Source: Pseudoalteromonas phenolica (GTDB lineage: Bacteria > Pseudomonadota > Gammaproteobacteria > Enterobacterales > Alteromonadaceae). From it: a stretch of 64,000 nt of DNA. How positions within the stretch are numbered: the stretch's first letter is position 1; every line of letters begins with the position of its first letter. The position numbers and the translations under genes are program-made. A model generated the notes under the pieces. It had not been told where the DNA came from. It searched no databases and was given only the letters and a program-made list of their open reading frames with translations. Positions 7,026 to 17,700 of this stretch are shown here, in pieces. The stretch covers positions 1 to 64,000 of the forward strand of contig NZ_PNEC01000053.1 of the NCBI RefSeq assembly GCF_005886345.1, read 5' to 3'.

Positions 7026-9257
7026 ATGGCTTCTGTGTTTAATCAACTTAGTAGTCAAACCATGAGCAAGAAAAAACAACCTAAATTTAAGTTATCAGCT
7101 TTTACTAAACATTTTGCTATTTTAGGTTTAGTAAGTTCACCTTGGGTAAATGCAGCAGACATTGCAAACTATCAAAATCGCAGTGTTACACCTCCTAAGA
7201 TATCTAGCTCACCAAATATTGATGGTGAGATCACACAAGCTGAATGGCAAAACGCACTCGTAATAGACGAATTTGTGGAATATCGACCAGAAGTTGGACA
7301 AGCACCAGACCATCCTATCAAAGCATTAGTTGCTTATGACGAAGACTACTTCTATGTCGCAGCTCACATCACGCAGCCTGCAGACACCATCACTGACAGA
7401 CTTTTAACCCAAGGTAGTTTCGCTTGGCGTGAAGATTACTTTGGTCTTGTTTTAGATACCAACTTCGATAAATCTGATGCCTATTTGTTTCATGTTACGC
7501 CATCTGGCGTAAAAATAGACGGCCTAGTCGATGGTTCAAACTATATCGAAGAGTGGAACACCATCTGGTACGCCAAAACCAAAAAAACAGATAAAGGTTG
7601 GGATATTGAAATCGCCATTCCCATGCAATCCATTTCATTCGATGAAAACAAGTCTAGCTGGGGATTACAGTTAAGGTATAAAAGCTCAAAGCCATATCAA
7701 CAATATTACTGGAACTTAAATAACACCCAAGATAGCCCGTGGAACGCAAATCAAGTTGGTGAAATCAAAAATATTAGTGGCTTAAAACAAGGTAAAGGTA
7801 TTGAAGTTCGTACCGGCTTAAGTGCTAACAAAATAAATGACGAATCAAACTTTGAGCCAAGTATAGATGTTGGCTACAAGTTTACCCCCAACCTCACTGG
7901 CTTATTAACTTTGAATACCGATTTCAGTGGCACAGAAATCGACGCTCAAGACGTTAATATGACGCGTTTTAATAGCTATTTTAACGAACAACGAGATTTC
8001 TTTTTACAAGACGCTCAGCTATTCCAATTTGGTCAATTTGCACCGTTTGCAACCAACGGCATGCCGTTTTATTCGCGTCGTATAGGCCTAAGTCCAGAAA
8101 GTGAAGTACTGGATATAAACTGGGGTACCAAGTTAACAGGTCAAATTGACCAAACCCAACTTGGGGTATTAAGTGTCAACCAAGACAGCGCCACACAAAG
8201 CCAAAATAATAAAAGCACTCAACTGAGTGTTGCCCGTTTAAAACAACTTATCGATAAAAATCATTCGCTTGGCGGTGTGTATACACAAGGCGCACCAACC
8301 GGTGATGATGATTCAACTATAGGTATAGATTACAGCTACAACGACGTTCTTCTTGAAGACCAGAGTATTCGTTTTAATACCTGGTACAACGACGTAGATA
8401 ATGAACACGCAACAGGAAGTGACTCAGCCTCTTATGGCCTTCAATTAGAATTACCTAATGACACTTTTTATTGGCGCACACGCTACCAACACATAGGTGA
8501 AGATTACAATCCATCTATGGGCTTTGTTAGTCGAAAAGGCATCGAATATAGCGAACATGTTACCCACTATAGAGTCAGACCGAACGAAGGGGTTTTAGCA
8601 GATAACTTGAACTTCTTTATGTTTGTTGCAGGCCGTTTTTCCACCCATGACTTAAACGGAAATTTATTGAGCGAACGCTTAACATTCCAACCTTTAAGCA
8701 TTCAAAATAAAAATAGCGATAGTATAAGGCTTGCTTATAACCGTAAAACAGAAAACTTAACAACAGACTGGGCATTTTCTGATTCTATTACCTACAAAGC
8801 AGGCGAACACAAATTCGATAGCTGGCAACTTGTTGCAAGCTCAGGCACACAAAGACCCATTTACGCCACCTTAACAGTAAACTACGGCGAGCATTTTAGT
8901 GCTGACTTAGTCGATTATTACGCCAACTTATACTACCAACCTAACAAACATATATTTTTAAATATGGGTCGAGGAAGCTACTACTACGAACAACAACATA
9001 ACAAATATGCTGTTCACCGTAGCCATATTCGTCTAAATGTCGCACTCAATGCCGATTGGTCTTGGAACACCTTATTGCAACACAATACGCGCTCAGATAA
9101 ATTTTCTCTATTTAGCCGAATAAAATATCAAAGCGCACCCGATGCCATTTATCAAATTAGCCTAGCCAAAGGCTACGATATTAGCGAAGGTTGGTCTGAG
9201 CGCACCGAAACATTTGAAGAAACCAGTTTAAAGATCAACTATATTCACCGCTGGTAA
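7026..9257 (+). CDS. CBM9-like / DUF5916 outer-membrane protein
   Basis: A 743-residue exported protein. The N-terminus carries a hydrophobic signal segment ending near WVNAADI (about residue 44). Residues about 55-240 resemble a family 9 carbohydrate-binding module (start PNIDGEITQAEW, then YFYVAAHI and WRED..GLVLDTNFDKSDAYLFHVTPSG). The rest, about 250-743, is DUF5916-like with alternating strands and an aromatic C-terminal strand ending in RW, as expected for an outer-membrane beta-barrel. The family is common in marine bacteria, and its ligand has not been established. Translation may start at ATG 7026 or at ATG 7062. It converges on the regulator gene at 9308 and shares a terminator with it. 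Confidence 0.8.
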   Translation: MASVFNQLSSQTMSKKKQPKFKLSAFTKHFAILGLVSSPWVNAADIANYQNRSVTPPKISSSPNIDGEITQAEWQNALVIDEFVEYRPEVGQAPDHPIKALVAYDEDYFYVAAHITQPADTITDRLLTQGSFAWREDYFGLVLDTNFDKSDAYLFHVTPSGVKIDGLVDGSNYIEEWNTIWYAKTKKTDKGWDIEIAIPMQSISFDENKSSWGLQLRYKSSKPYQQYYWNLNNTQDSPWNANQVGEIKNISGLKQGKGIEVRTGLSANKINDESNFEPSIDVGYKFTPNLTGLLTLNTDFSGTEIDAQDVNMTRFNSYFNEQRDFFLQDAQLFQFGQFAPFATNGMPFYSRRIGLSPESEVLDINWGTKLTGQIDQTQLGVLSVNQDSATQSQNNKSTQLSVARLKQLIDKNHSLGGVYTQGAPTGDDDSTIGIDYSYNDVLLEDQSIRFNTWYNDVDNEHATGSDSASYGLQLELPNDTFYWRTRYQHIGEDYNPSMGFVSRKGIEYSEHVTHYRVRPNEGVLADNLNFFMFVAGRFSTHDLNGNLLSERLTFQPLSIQNKNSDSIRLAYNRKTENLTTDWAFSDSITYKAGEHKFDSWQLVASSGTQRPIYATLTVNYGEHFSADLVDYYANLYYQPNKHIFLNMGRGSYYYEQQHNKYAVHRSHIRLNVALNADWSWNTLLQHNTRSDKFSLFSRIKYQSAPDAIYQISLAKGYDISEGWSERTETFEETSLKINYIHRW

Positions 9258-9275
9258 GACACAATTTAAAAACTA

Positions 9276-9306
9276 AAAAAGGCTTCAAATCATGAAGCCT
9301 TTTTAT
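9276..9306. terminator. Bidirectional intrinsic terminator
   Basis: AAAAAGGCTTCA, a five-base loop and TGAAGCCTTTTT form a 12-bp stem with A- and T-tracts on both sides. It sits exactly between the convergent genes ending at 9257 (plus) and 9308 (minus), so it can terminate both. Confidence 0.9.
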
Positions 9307-9307
9307 T

Positions 9308-11431
9308 TTATTGGGCAACCGTTCGGTGTACTTCACTACTTAAATGCACCAGTTTACTGTGCAACAGCTTGCCATTTTTTACTGTAAGATCCCGATCAAT
9401 TTCGACTGGTAGTAATTCGGGCTCTGCATCTGACATTAACTTTAACGAGTACCATTGCCCTCGTTTACTACTTGGGTAATACAATGTCTGCTCATCAATC
9501 AACGCAGCAAAGTAAGAGATAGGACGCTCTAACTTCAGTAATTCTGTTGCGCTTTTTACAAGTGCACCAGCATCATTAAAATCAAATATGTCTGATAAAT
9601 TAACGCTATATAATATTTGTTCATCAACAATTGCAACCACATCTCTGCTGCCATCTTTTTTAGACATCAGCCTACTAATGTTTGCACCGTTACCACTTAT
9701 AAGCGTATGAACTTTATGTAATTGAGTATTATAAATTTCAATATGTATTTGCCCTTGCTCTCTAACCGACACAGCAAACAATTGATTACTCAACCAATCT
9801 ACAGCCAAGATATGCCCTTTAATAGGAATTACCCGATCAGCTTGGCTTTTATCTGTTGCTAACAACCAAATTACCTTGCTTTCAAAACTCGTGATCCACT
9901 TATCACCTGGTGACAGTGCAAGCCCATAAAATCTAAAGTACGCATTAAAATCACTAACTTGCTCGGCATTTGGAGTGCCTGATTGTTTGTAAACCTGCGT
10001 TTTACCTGTTCGTTTTGAGAAAAAGTAAATATCGTCAGACGTATTAGCAAAAGCGGGAATAAAGTCATAGCTACTCGAATTATTTACCTCACTACTTTTG
10101 GCTTGCCCTTTACCTAAAGACAACCATTCGATATCGAAGTCTGCCGCTTCCGTGGTAAAAATATAATCATCATTCAAACCAATACGACTTATATTGCAAC
10201 ATATATAATCACTGAAGCTTGCCACCAGCTTAGGTTTTACATCGGCTTCTAATGATTGGTAAAGCAACTGGGTTGCTGGCGGCGCACTGGTATAAACTAC
10301 CCCTTGCTTATCGTGCGACCAAGCAATGTTGTTAGAACGAAACGGTAAAGTAAAAATAGGGGTTAACGGTGCTGGGTTTTGTTTATTTTCAAATTCAATT
10401 GAAGTGAGATCAAAAGTAAACACACCACTATGGCCTATCGCTGTATGAGCCAGTAAAGCCACATCACCCTCTTTTATTTCAAAACGCGATGCAGACCATT
10501 TATTCGCCAAGTTAATCGTTGCGACTTTAAACTCTGTATCATCAAAATGAGCATACGACACACTGTTCTCAACATGCCCTTCACTGCCATGATTTATAAA
10601 ATAAAGCGTGTCAGTCTCTGAGTCATATTCGTTATCACGCAAAATACGCTGTGGGCAAGCTAATTCGCTGCGCTCAGTAATAATAAAAACCTGACCTTCA
10701 ACAAGGCCTTTGAACCAGCTACAACGACCATTTTCAGTCGCTCGAACAATCAACTGACCGCTTTTATCAAAACCCAATAAATAAGTAATAGAAGAAAACT
10801 CCGTGCTGATAGATTGTGCACTTTCAGCGTTAGCTCCCATTGCACCTTGAAATAACTGCCCTACACCTTTATTGAAGTTTATGAATAAAACAGCTTGTTG
10901 ATCGGGCATCACAACGGGTGACTGCTTAACCCCCGTCATGCGAGTTAATGTTTGCGTTTGCCCATATTGAGGCTCAGGCTTGTTATCTGAATACGCCACA
11001 TAACTCATAAACACCACAAAAGAAAACAAACACAATGAAACCGCATATTTAGGCCACGCCCATGCAGCCCAGTTTACCGTCACTTCTGTGCTATTTTGGT
11101 TAACTTTTAAAACAGGCGAAACCGCATGTATTTTCGCTACAAACCTATAGCCTTGCTTGGGCACAGTTTGAATGTAGATGGGTGATTTTGGGTTATCATC
11201 TAATGACTTTCGTAAATTAGCAACCAGCTTATTAATCGCGTTATCACTGACGATAACTTGTTTCCATATCGCTGTTTGTAGTTCATCTCGCGTAACAATG
11301 CGTTCTGGGTTCGCAATAAAAAATTCAAGCAAAGCGAGCTGACGAGGGTCGAGCTCAACAGGCTGAGCATCACGACTTAAAATTTGAGTGGTTTGGTTAA
11401 ACTCAAAACAACCAAACTGAATAGACGACAT
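9308..11431 (-). CDS. CadC-like membrane regulator with beta-propeller sensor (second copy)
   Basis: A 707-residue protein with the same architecture as the 495-2678 regulator. It has a winged-helix DNA-binding domain at about residues 4-100 (VTRDELQTAIW, SDNAINKLVANLRKSL, PKQGYRFVAK), one membrane helix at about 129-147, and a C-terminal domain of repeated beta-strand blades to residue 707. It should act as a one-component ToxR/CadC-type transcription factor. An AGGGA ribosome site nine bases before ATG 11431 supports the start. A stem-loop lies in its leader (11455-11484). The gene is convergent with the DUF5916 gene and divergent from the defence island, so its target is not evident. Confidence 0.85.
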   Translation of the reverse strand: MSSIQFGCFEFNQTTQILSRDAQPVELDPRQLALLEFFIANPERIVTRDELQTAIWKQVIVSDNAINKLVANLRKSLDDNPKSPIYIQTVPKQGYRFVAKIHAVSPVLKVNQNSTEVTVNWAAWAWPKYAVSLCLFSFVVFMSYVAYSDNKPEPQYGQTQTLTRMTGVKQSPVVMPDQQAVLFINFNKGVGQLFQGAMGANAESAQSISTEFSSITYLLGFDKSGQLIVRATENGRCSWFKGLVEGQVFIITERSELACPQRILRDNEYDSETDTLYFINHGSEGHVENSVSYAHFDDTEFKVATINLANKWSASRFEIKEGDVALLAHTAIGHSGVFTFDLTSIEFENKQNPAPLTPIFTLPFRSNNIAWSHDKQGVVYTSAPPATQLLYQSLEADVKPKLVASFSDYICCNISRIGLNDDYIFTTEAADFDIEWLSLGKGQAKSSEVNNSSSYDFIPAFANTSDDIYFFSKRTGKTQVYKQSGTPNAEQVSDFNAYFRFYGLALSPGDKWITSFESKVIWLLATDKSQADRVIPIKGHILAVDWLSNQLFAVSVREQGQIHIEIYNTQLHKVHTLISGNGANISRLMSKKDGSRDVVAIVDEQILYSVNLSDIFDFNDAGALVKSATELLKLERPISYFAALIDEQTLYYPSSKRGQWYSLKLMSDAEPELLPVEIDRDLTVKNGKLLHSKLVHLSSEVHRTVAQ

Positions 11432-11454
11432 AAAACATTCCCTATTAAACAGGC

Positions 11455-11484
11455 AAAGCCACTTTAGTGGATTAAAGCGGCTTT
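11455..11484. other. Stem-loop in the leader of the 9308-11431 regulator
   Basis: AAAGCC and GGCTTT enclose CTTTA and TAAAG around a six-base loop, giving an 11-bp stem with one A.C mismatch. It lies 24 bases upstream of the minus-strand start codon with no T-tract in that direction. It may be a leader structure or mark the edge of the defence island. A second, wider dyad (GGTTTGGGACAA at 11492-11503 and TTGTCCCAACC at 11577-11587) lies next to it. Confidence 0.4.
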
Positions 11485-11691
11485 GTTAATAGGTTTGGGA
11501 CAAACAAATTCTAAGCTGTAATTACTTAAACCTAATCAATAGTTTTATCAATCTTTCTATCTTCCTATGAACTTCATTGTCCCAACCAAAATTACCTGAT
11601 TCTCAGGCTTTAAAAAATAGTTATTGCAAACATAGCTTTAAGTTCTGTAAAACGTGTAAAGTAAGAACATAACTACCCTAACAATTTTTAT

Positions 11692-11844
11692 ATGACCAAC
11701 AAATACGCTTGGCTTTCAAGTAAAGAAACCAAAAAAGTCTTAAAATTAACTGACTGTCAACTCATGCATAAACGTGAGCATGGTGAATTAAAGTTTGAAA
11801 AATGTGGTCGTGCTTTTTTCTACTGGATTGAGATAAAGGAATAA
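11692..11844 (+). CDS. Small excisionase-like helix-turn-helix protein (50 aa)
   Basis: A 50-residue protein with the pattern of the HTH_17/excisionase winged-helix fold: WLSSKETKKVLKLT, a second helix ending QLMHKREHG, then the wing ELKFEKCGRAFFYW. It is the first gene on the left side of the phosphorothioation island and precedes the broken nuclease gene by eight bases and the methyltransferase, so it probably belongs to one operon. It could be the cassette's transcriptional regulator or a recombination directionality factor, but no integrase is present. The reading frame is complete, with ATG 11692 and TAA 11842-11844. Confidence 0.6.
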   Translation: MTNKYAWLSSKETKKVLKLTDCQLMHKREHGELKFEKCGRAFFYWIEIKE

Positions 11845-11852
11845 TTGCAACT

Positions 11853-12684
11853 ATGATATTTGATGACTTACTAACTACCCTTAATCAAAACCAAGTTTCC
11901 GAGCCACAAGGCTTTCAAGCCTATATTAAAAAGTTAAATACTCAAGCAAATACAGCAGCTTCTATTTCTGTTGATTCGATGAAAAGTCTGAAAGCGAACC
12001 TAAGGAAAAGCAATACAATGGTTCTTCGGCTCGGCAGTCGGGCTAGTGACAAACAGACTTATTTTTCATTGGTAAAAAACACAGAACGTTAGAGACTTCT
12101 TCTTTGATGACCAAGAATTATTTGCCGCACTAAGACCTGAACTTTTTCTTCCAGCTGTTTCTATTCGTAGCCTGTTTGCATTTCAACTATTACCTAAAGT
12201 AACTGAAACGTCAGTGGTGAATTTAGCTTGCGCATCAGGACTATTAAAAGAAGCCCTTTCTTTAGATGATGAGGCTTCAATAATAGTACCGGCTACGGGT
12301 CAAAGTACGTTTACTTTCAGATTTAAGCCTATATGTGACGAAGACACCATTCTTGAGCATATTAACGGACAAGTCGAAATTGATGCTGTCTTTGTAGGTA
12401 AACGGAATGGAAAGGAAAATCTATTTGTTATCGAAGCAAAGCATAGTGAGAAATTTGATTCTCTTGCAAAGCATAAATTACTTTACCCATGCCTTAGTTT
12501 GTTAGAAAAACTGCCTGCTAGTATGCCAATTGTGCCTGTATATTTAAGAAGTATTTGAACAAACAACGGCATCGATTTTTTCTTCGCTGAATGTAGCCCA
12601 TTTGTAAATCAACAAGATGCGCTATATAGTTTAAATACGCTTAAGCCTTGTAAAACACAAGCCCATCACTTAGCAAACTATTAA
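11853..12684 (+). pseudogene. Broken PD-(D/E)XK nuclease-like gene
   Basis: Three pieces form one protein when joined. Frame A runs from ATG 11853 to 12092 (ending LVKNTER). Translation resumes one frame over at about 12086 (RDFFFDDQELFAALRPELF), runs to an in-frame TGA at 12556-12558, and continues in the same frame to TAA 12682-12684. One indel near 12085 and one nonsense mutation therefore disrupt about 276 codons. The middle part has the strand pattern EIDAVF, nine residues, LFVIEAKHS, typical of a PD-(D/E)XK nuclease core (Asp, then Glu-x-Lys). It lies between the HTH gene and the PT-associated methyltransferase. I do not recognise the family by name. Sequencing error at one site cannot be excluded, but two lesions make real decay more likely. 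Confidence 0.7.
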
Positions 12685-12687
12685 AAT

Positions 12688-14724
12688 ATGAATGCAGAGC
12701 AGTTTAAAGCACTAGTAAAAGAAACAAAAATTGGTAAGCGTCTTCCAGATGCAATATATCTTCACAAAACAGCGTTGGTTGAAGCGCCATCTGAAATAGC
12801 CAAGTTTATTCCGATTGTTGCCAATGCTTTAAAAGTCGATGCTAATGAGTGGGATATAGTAAAGCTATTCAAAAGTGACTTTAAACTCTCGCTTCTTAGC
12901 TACCCAGAGTTCTTTTCAGATCCTTACCCAGCGTTAAAACAAAGTGTTACTGTTGATCTCAGTAAATTAGCTCATAGGGTTACCAACTACGAAAATCACG
13001 AAAACCCGCCAATATTACATCGTAAAGAAACTATGCTCTGTGCAAACCATCCAAATTACAACGATTACCAGCAAGTAACAGAGCAGGCTGAGCAACTTAG
13101 GTTTTATGAAAATCCAAGGATGATAGGGTTTAAAAACGGCTGGCGTAAAGAAATTAATAAAAAAGGTTACGATTTAGTTGATGGCAACCTAATAAAATTA
13201 GAGGAAACCACACATCCACAAGTTAAAGAAAACAAAATTGACCGACACAAAACAGCGCTAGTTAGACATGACCTTTCAGCTCCAATGAAAACACTCGTTA
13301 AACACGGCTTTTTAAATGGTGATTATACCGTTTTCGATTACGGATGCGGCCGAGGAGACGATTTAAGAGAGCTAGAGGCACATGGCATAGACGCTTTAGG
13401 CTGGGACCCAGTATACAATCCAGAAGCCGATAAGGTTACTTCAAATATAGTAAATGTTGGATTTGTTATTAACGTTATTGAAGACCGGGCAGAACGCATT
13501 CATGTTTTGCAAGATGCGTGGTTACTCACAGAATCTGTATTAGTTGTATCAGCTATGCTCGGTAACGAAAGTATTGTTAGTCAATTTCAACCATATAAAG
13601 ATGGCGTTATTACTAGCCGAAATACGTTTCAGAAATACTTTACTCAATCTGAGCTGAAAGCATTCATTGAAAGTGCATTAGATGAAGCAGCTACCGCTAT
13701 TGCTCCCGGAATATTTTACATATTTAAAAGCAAGGAACTCGAACAACATTTTTTACAAAACCGCCATAAACGCGCGTATAAATGGCAGCACATTACTGCA
13801 CCTGATCCCGTTAACGAAAACCAAGCACGTATTCTATTTGCCCAAAATGAAAAACTATTCGAATCATTTTGGATATGCTGTTTAAGCTTAGGGCGCTGCC
13901 CGGCCAATGATGAGTTTGAACAATCAGATAAAATAAAAGAAGTGGTTGGCTCAAATAAAAAGGCATTACAGCTTGTCTTGAAATGGTATAACGAAGAAGA
14001 GTTAGCGCTTGCAGAGCAAATGCGAAAAGAAGACATATTGCTTTACTTTGCACTCGCCCAATTTGAAAAACGTAAACCATACACACAACAGCCGGAAGAT
14101 TTAAAACGTGATATAAAAGCGTTTTTTGATAATTATAAAGTTGTACAAAATCAGGCTACAGAACTGTTATATGAAATTGCTAACGTTGAGCTAATAAATC
14201 AACTTTGCTTAGACGCAAATAATACATTGCCAGCCAGTAAACTTGATTATGAAAAAGGATTACCTCACGCCCTTACGCTACATAAAGATTTTATCCCGCA
14301 GTTGCCACTTGTGCTGCGTGTATACATTGGGGCGGCACTGCAAATGTTTGGCTACCTTGATGATATTCAACTGGTTAAAATACACATCAAATCAGGAAAA
14401 GTAACATTACTCGGCTTTGAAGGCTTTGACACAACCCCACTGCCACAACTTAAAGAACGCGTAAAAATAAAAATGGCAGAGCAAGACGTCGATTTTTTCG
14501 ATTACATCATTGAAGAAAAACGCACTCTACTTCTCGATAAAATTAAGTACATTGATGAAACATTTGATGATTACAAAAAACAAAAGGCGTTTAATAAACG
14601 CCTTTTGAAAGAGTTAGAATTAACAGAAATGAAACAGTTAAATAAAATTCAAATTGAAAGTTTACTTAACCCGAAAGCACTATCGCTTAAAGGTTATCGG
14701 TTCTATCATTCCAATAAGAAATGA
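12688..14724 (+). CDS. DNA phosphorothioation-associated putative methyltransferase
   Basis: A 678-residue protein that I recognise as the family annotated as DNA phosphorothioation-associated putative methyltransferase. The N-terminal part (GKRLPDAIYLHK, then MLCANHPNY) leads to a class I SAM-binding motif FDYGCGRGDDLREL at about residues 216-229, with the acidic motif II GWDP following. The C-terminal half is helical and charged. In such loci it is thought to methylate DNA or protect a partner, but its substrate is not established. The start is three bases after the end of the broken nuclease gene, so the genes form an operon. Its last 38 bases overlap the 3' end of sspH on the opposite strand. 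The gene is intact, unlike its neighbour. Confidence 0.8.
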   Translation: MNAEQFKALVKETKIGKRLPDAIYLHKTALVEAPSEIAKFIPIVANALKVDANEWDIVKLFKSDFKLSLLSYPEFFSDPYPALKQSVTVDLSKLAHRVTNYENHENPPILHRKETMLCANHPNYNDYQQVTEQAEQLRFYENPRMIGFKNGWRKEINKKGYDLVDGNLIKLEETTHPQVKENKIDRHKTALVRHDLSAPMKTLVKHGFLNGDYTVFDYGCGRGDDLRELEAHGIDALGWDPVYNPEADKVTSNIVNVGFVINVIEDRAERIHVLQDAWLLTESVLVVSAMLGNESIVSQFQPYKDGVITSRNTFQKYFTQSELKAFIESALDEAATAIAPGIFYIFKSKELEQHFLQNRHKRAYKWQHITAPDPVNENQARILFAQNEKLFESFWICCLSLGRCPANDEFEQSDKIKEVVGSNKKALQLVLKWYNEEELALAEQMRKEDILLYFALAQFEKRKPYTQQPEDLKRDIKAFFDNYKVVQNQATELLYEIANVELINQLCLDANNTLPASKLDYEKGLPHALTLHKDFIPQLPLVLRVYIGAALQMFGYLDDIQLVKIHIKSGKVTLLGFEGFDTTPLPQLKERVKIKMAEQDVDFFDYIIEEKRTLLLDKIKYIDETFDDYKKQKAFNKRLLKELELTEMKQLNKIQIESLLNPKALSLKGYRFYHSNKK

Positions 14725-17700
14725 CAAACTCAACTAGTTCATCAAAAACATGAGGTTCGGTAAATCCAACTTGAATTGAGTGAGTTTCTCCCTCAGACTT
14801 AACAATTCCATGTCCATAACCTAATAGGTTCTCGGCTCCTGATTCCCCAAGAATAATTTCTGAGTTTTGATCTCTGTCCACCTTCAGTGCGATTTTCGTA
14901 TCTAAATTTGCTCTAAGTAATGGGAATACGACATCTGCACTAGGACGTTGAGTTGCCAATACTAAGTGAATACCCGCAGCGCGTCCTTTGGAAGACAGCC
15001 GGACAATTATATCTTTGGCTTCCGCTTTGAAGTCATTGTCTAAAATCCAATCTGCAAGCTCATCAAAGAAAACAACTTCTCTCGACATTTTTTCATTTGG
15101 GTACTTTCTATTATGTGCCTCAAAATCTTTAACTCCCAATGTCATTAGGTGCCTGTACCTTTCGTTCATTAGATTTTCTAGTTCTTGTAAACGAACTACA
15201 GCTTCTTCCTTATCTAACACTACAGGATGAGCCAAATGGGGCGCTCTGGTATACGCTGAAAATTCTACTTGTTTGGGATCAAAGAGTCGTAATTTTAAAT
15301 TTTCAGGGGAATTGGTCATTAGTAAATCAATGATCATATTATTCATTAAAATAGATTTACCAGACTTAGTTTGTCCTCCGATCAATGCATGAGGGCTAGC
15401 ACCATCGAGTTTGAAGAAAATGCTATCGTCACTAAATTCATTTTGCCCTAATAAAACTTTATTATTGAAATTGCTTAAGATCGTGTTGCTTCTACTTGCC
15501 AGCGTTCTGTTCAGTAGGTCTCCAAAGTAGACGGTTTCACGTTTATCTCTATCAAAAACCAGTACCATTACACCAGGGTCAGGATAAACTTGCCTCAATT
15601 TAAGACCGACAACAGATAAGAAATTAGCTTTCAATTTAAGAATTTTTGTTGGGTTAAGGTTTACGTCACCATGAAGCTTTATAACGATAGAGTTAGGTGT
15701 TACTAGTCTGTCTGAAAAATTTGATGGTAAATTCGCATGACCGAATATCTTTCGAATATTAGCTTCAACGATCTTCATATCAATTGGCAAACTATCAGAA
15801 TTCACCGAATTACTTTGTAAAAGATCAATTCCAGATCTCATCAAGTTCATTGCACTTTTAACCGAGGAACCTTCGTTTTTATCTAGTTTAAGATTAGATT
15901 CAGCCAATTCACCAAGGTCAACAGGAATTGGTTCATCGTCTACAAATATTTCATCCGTGTTTAAAGGTTCTGATGTGGTCTCATCAAATGTGTTGATAAT
16001 TTCTACACTTGACTCAGGTAATAGTGAAGACTCTTCCTCACTAGATTCATGCTTTGATTGCGTTGAAGTGTTGGTTATGTCAGCTCCCTGATGACTTTGA
16101 TTACCATGATTTTGATTCAGTTTCTTATAACTAAAGTCATGTTCTCTAAATAAATTCAAATCTTCTTCAGGTGCTAATAGAGACTCAAAAACTTTACAAG
16201 TATCATTTGAACTTAACTGTAATTGGTATAAGTAATTACATTCATAAACTGAGTTAGCATTTGTTTGAGCTTGTTCATTGTTGTAGTGAAAGACAACAGA
16301 TAAACCACGAACATTAATATTGACCATTTTTTTATCAAGGGAAATTAAACTTTCAAAATCAAATTCACCTGGAGAGAATTTAAAGTGGCCTACTATGAAT
16401 TCGTAAAACTTATTAAGCCAATATTCAAAATCTAGATCGTTGTAGGAGTTAAGCATCGAAGATATCAAATCAACAGTTGATTTAACTTGTTTACAAGATT
16501 TCGTTAACTGATCTTTCGAGCCGTTAGTCAATTTTGACTCACTAACTATAAGGTTTATTGATACTTCGCTGTTATCGCCTTTGGATATATAAATACCTAA
16601 TAAATCGGAAATATAATTTACAGTTCTACCTATCGATTTAAATGTGTCGTCTTCTATTGAAGATTTAAACCAACTTAAATAATCGTCAAGGTGAACCCAG
16701 AATATTGGAGAAACTTTACTTTCATTCTTAAATAAATTCTCTAAAAGTGTTGCAGCTCCGGCTGTTCCGACTAAATCATGAGAAAAATTTCCATTTCCAA
16801 CTGACCGAAGCAATGTGTCGCTGCTAAATGAGTTTGATCGTGTAAAGATTTCTTCTACTAAGTTATTAACTTTATCGGTATGAATTAAATGCCAAGAACG
16901 AATATCAGAAGTTAAATTCTTGGTAATATAGTGTGTTTCTTTATCCGTTATAATTGCTAAAGATCGCTTGCTTCCTTCACCTTGGATGTAGCGTAGAACT
17001 CGCTTATTATTATAATTATCTTCGTTTTCACTGCACGCAACTAGAGTCTCTTTACTCAATAAAAAGTCGTAAATAACTAGCCAGTTACATTTGCTTAATC
17101 CGTTTGTTATTTCATCTTTTAAGCCATGCTGACTAACCTCTCTACAAAAGGAGGTGTTTTCAGGCAAATTATTAACTTTCATGAAAGTAGAATGGAATAC
17201 TCTGCCAACTTTATCATGAATATGGTTGTTCATTGAAAATTGAGTCTTTCTTGCAATTGGATCTGATGGCACCTTCCTTGATGAAGTGTATTCCCAATTT
17301 ATACCTTCGAATTCTCGCTCAACAAAATTTGGAGACACCGATGCAATTTGATTGTGTGCAAACAACGGATCGAAGTTATAAATTAAATCAATTTCTCCGT
17401 CTTCCACCTCTCTAATATTGCTTATAATTCTTATGTTTATATTTGAATCTACTTTACTTGATTGAAAGCTCTCACATATCGACTGATAAACTGAATCTAG
17501 AGAAACTCTACTATCACAACTAAACGCTAATGAAATAGAAAGGTGCTCTTCATGATTCTCAGAAAGTTTTTGCAATTCGTCATAGACAGCTAAGATTTGT
17601 TCGTATGAAGAAAGTCCTAAACAAAGTATTTGCAGGTGATGCCTTTCATTTGGATAAGTTTCAAGAAACTTTGTTGATGTTGCATTAATAACAGAGCGAA

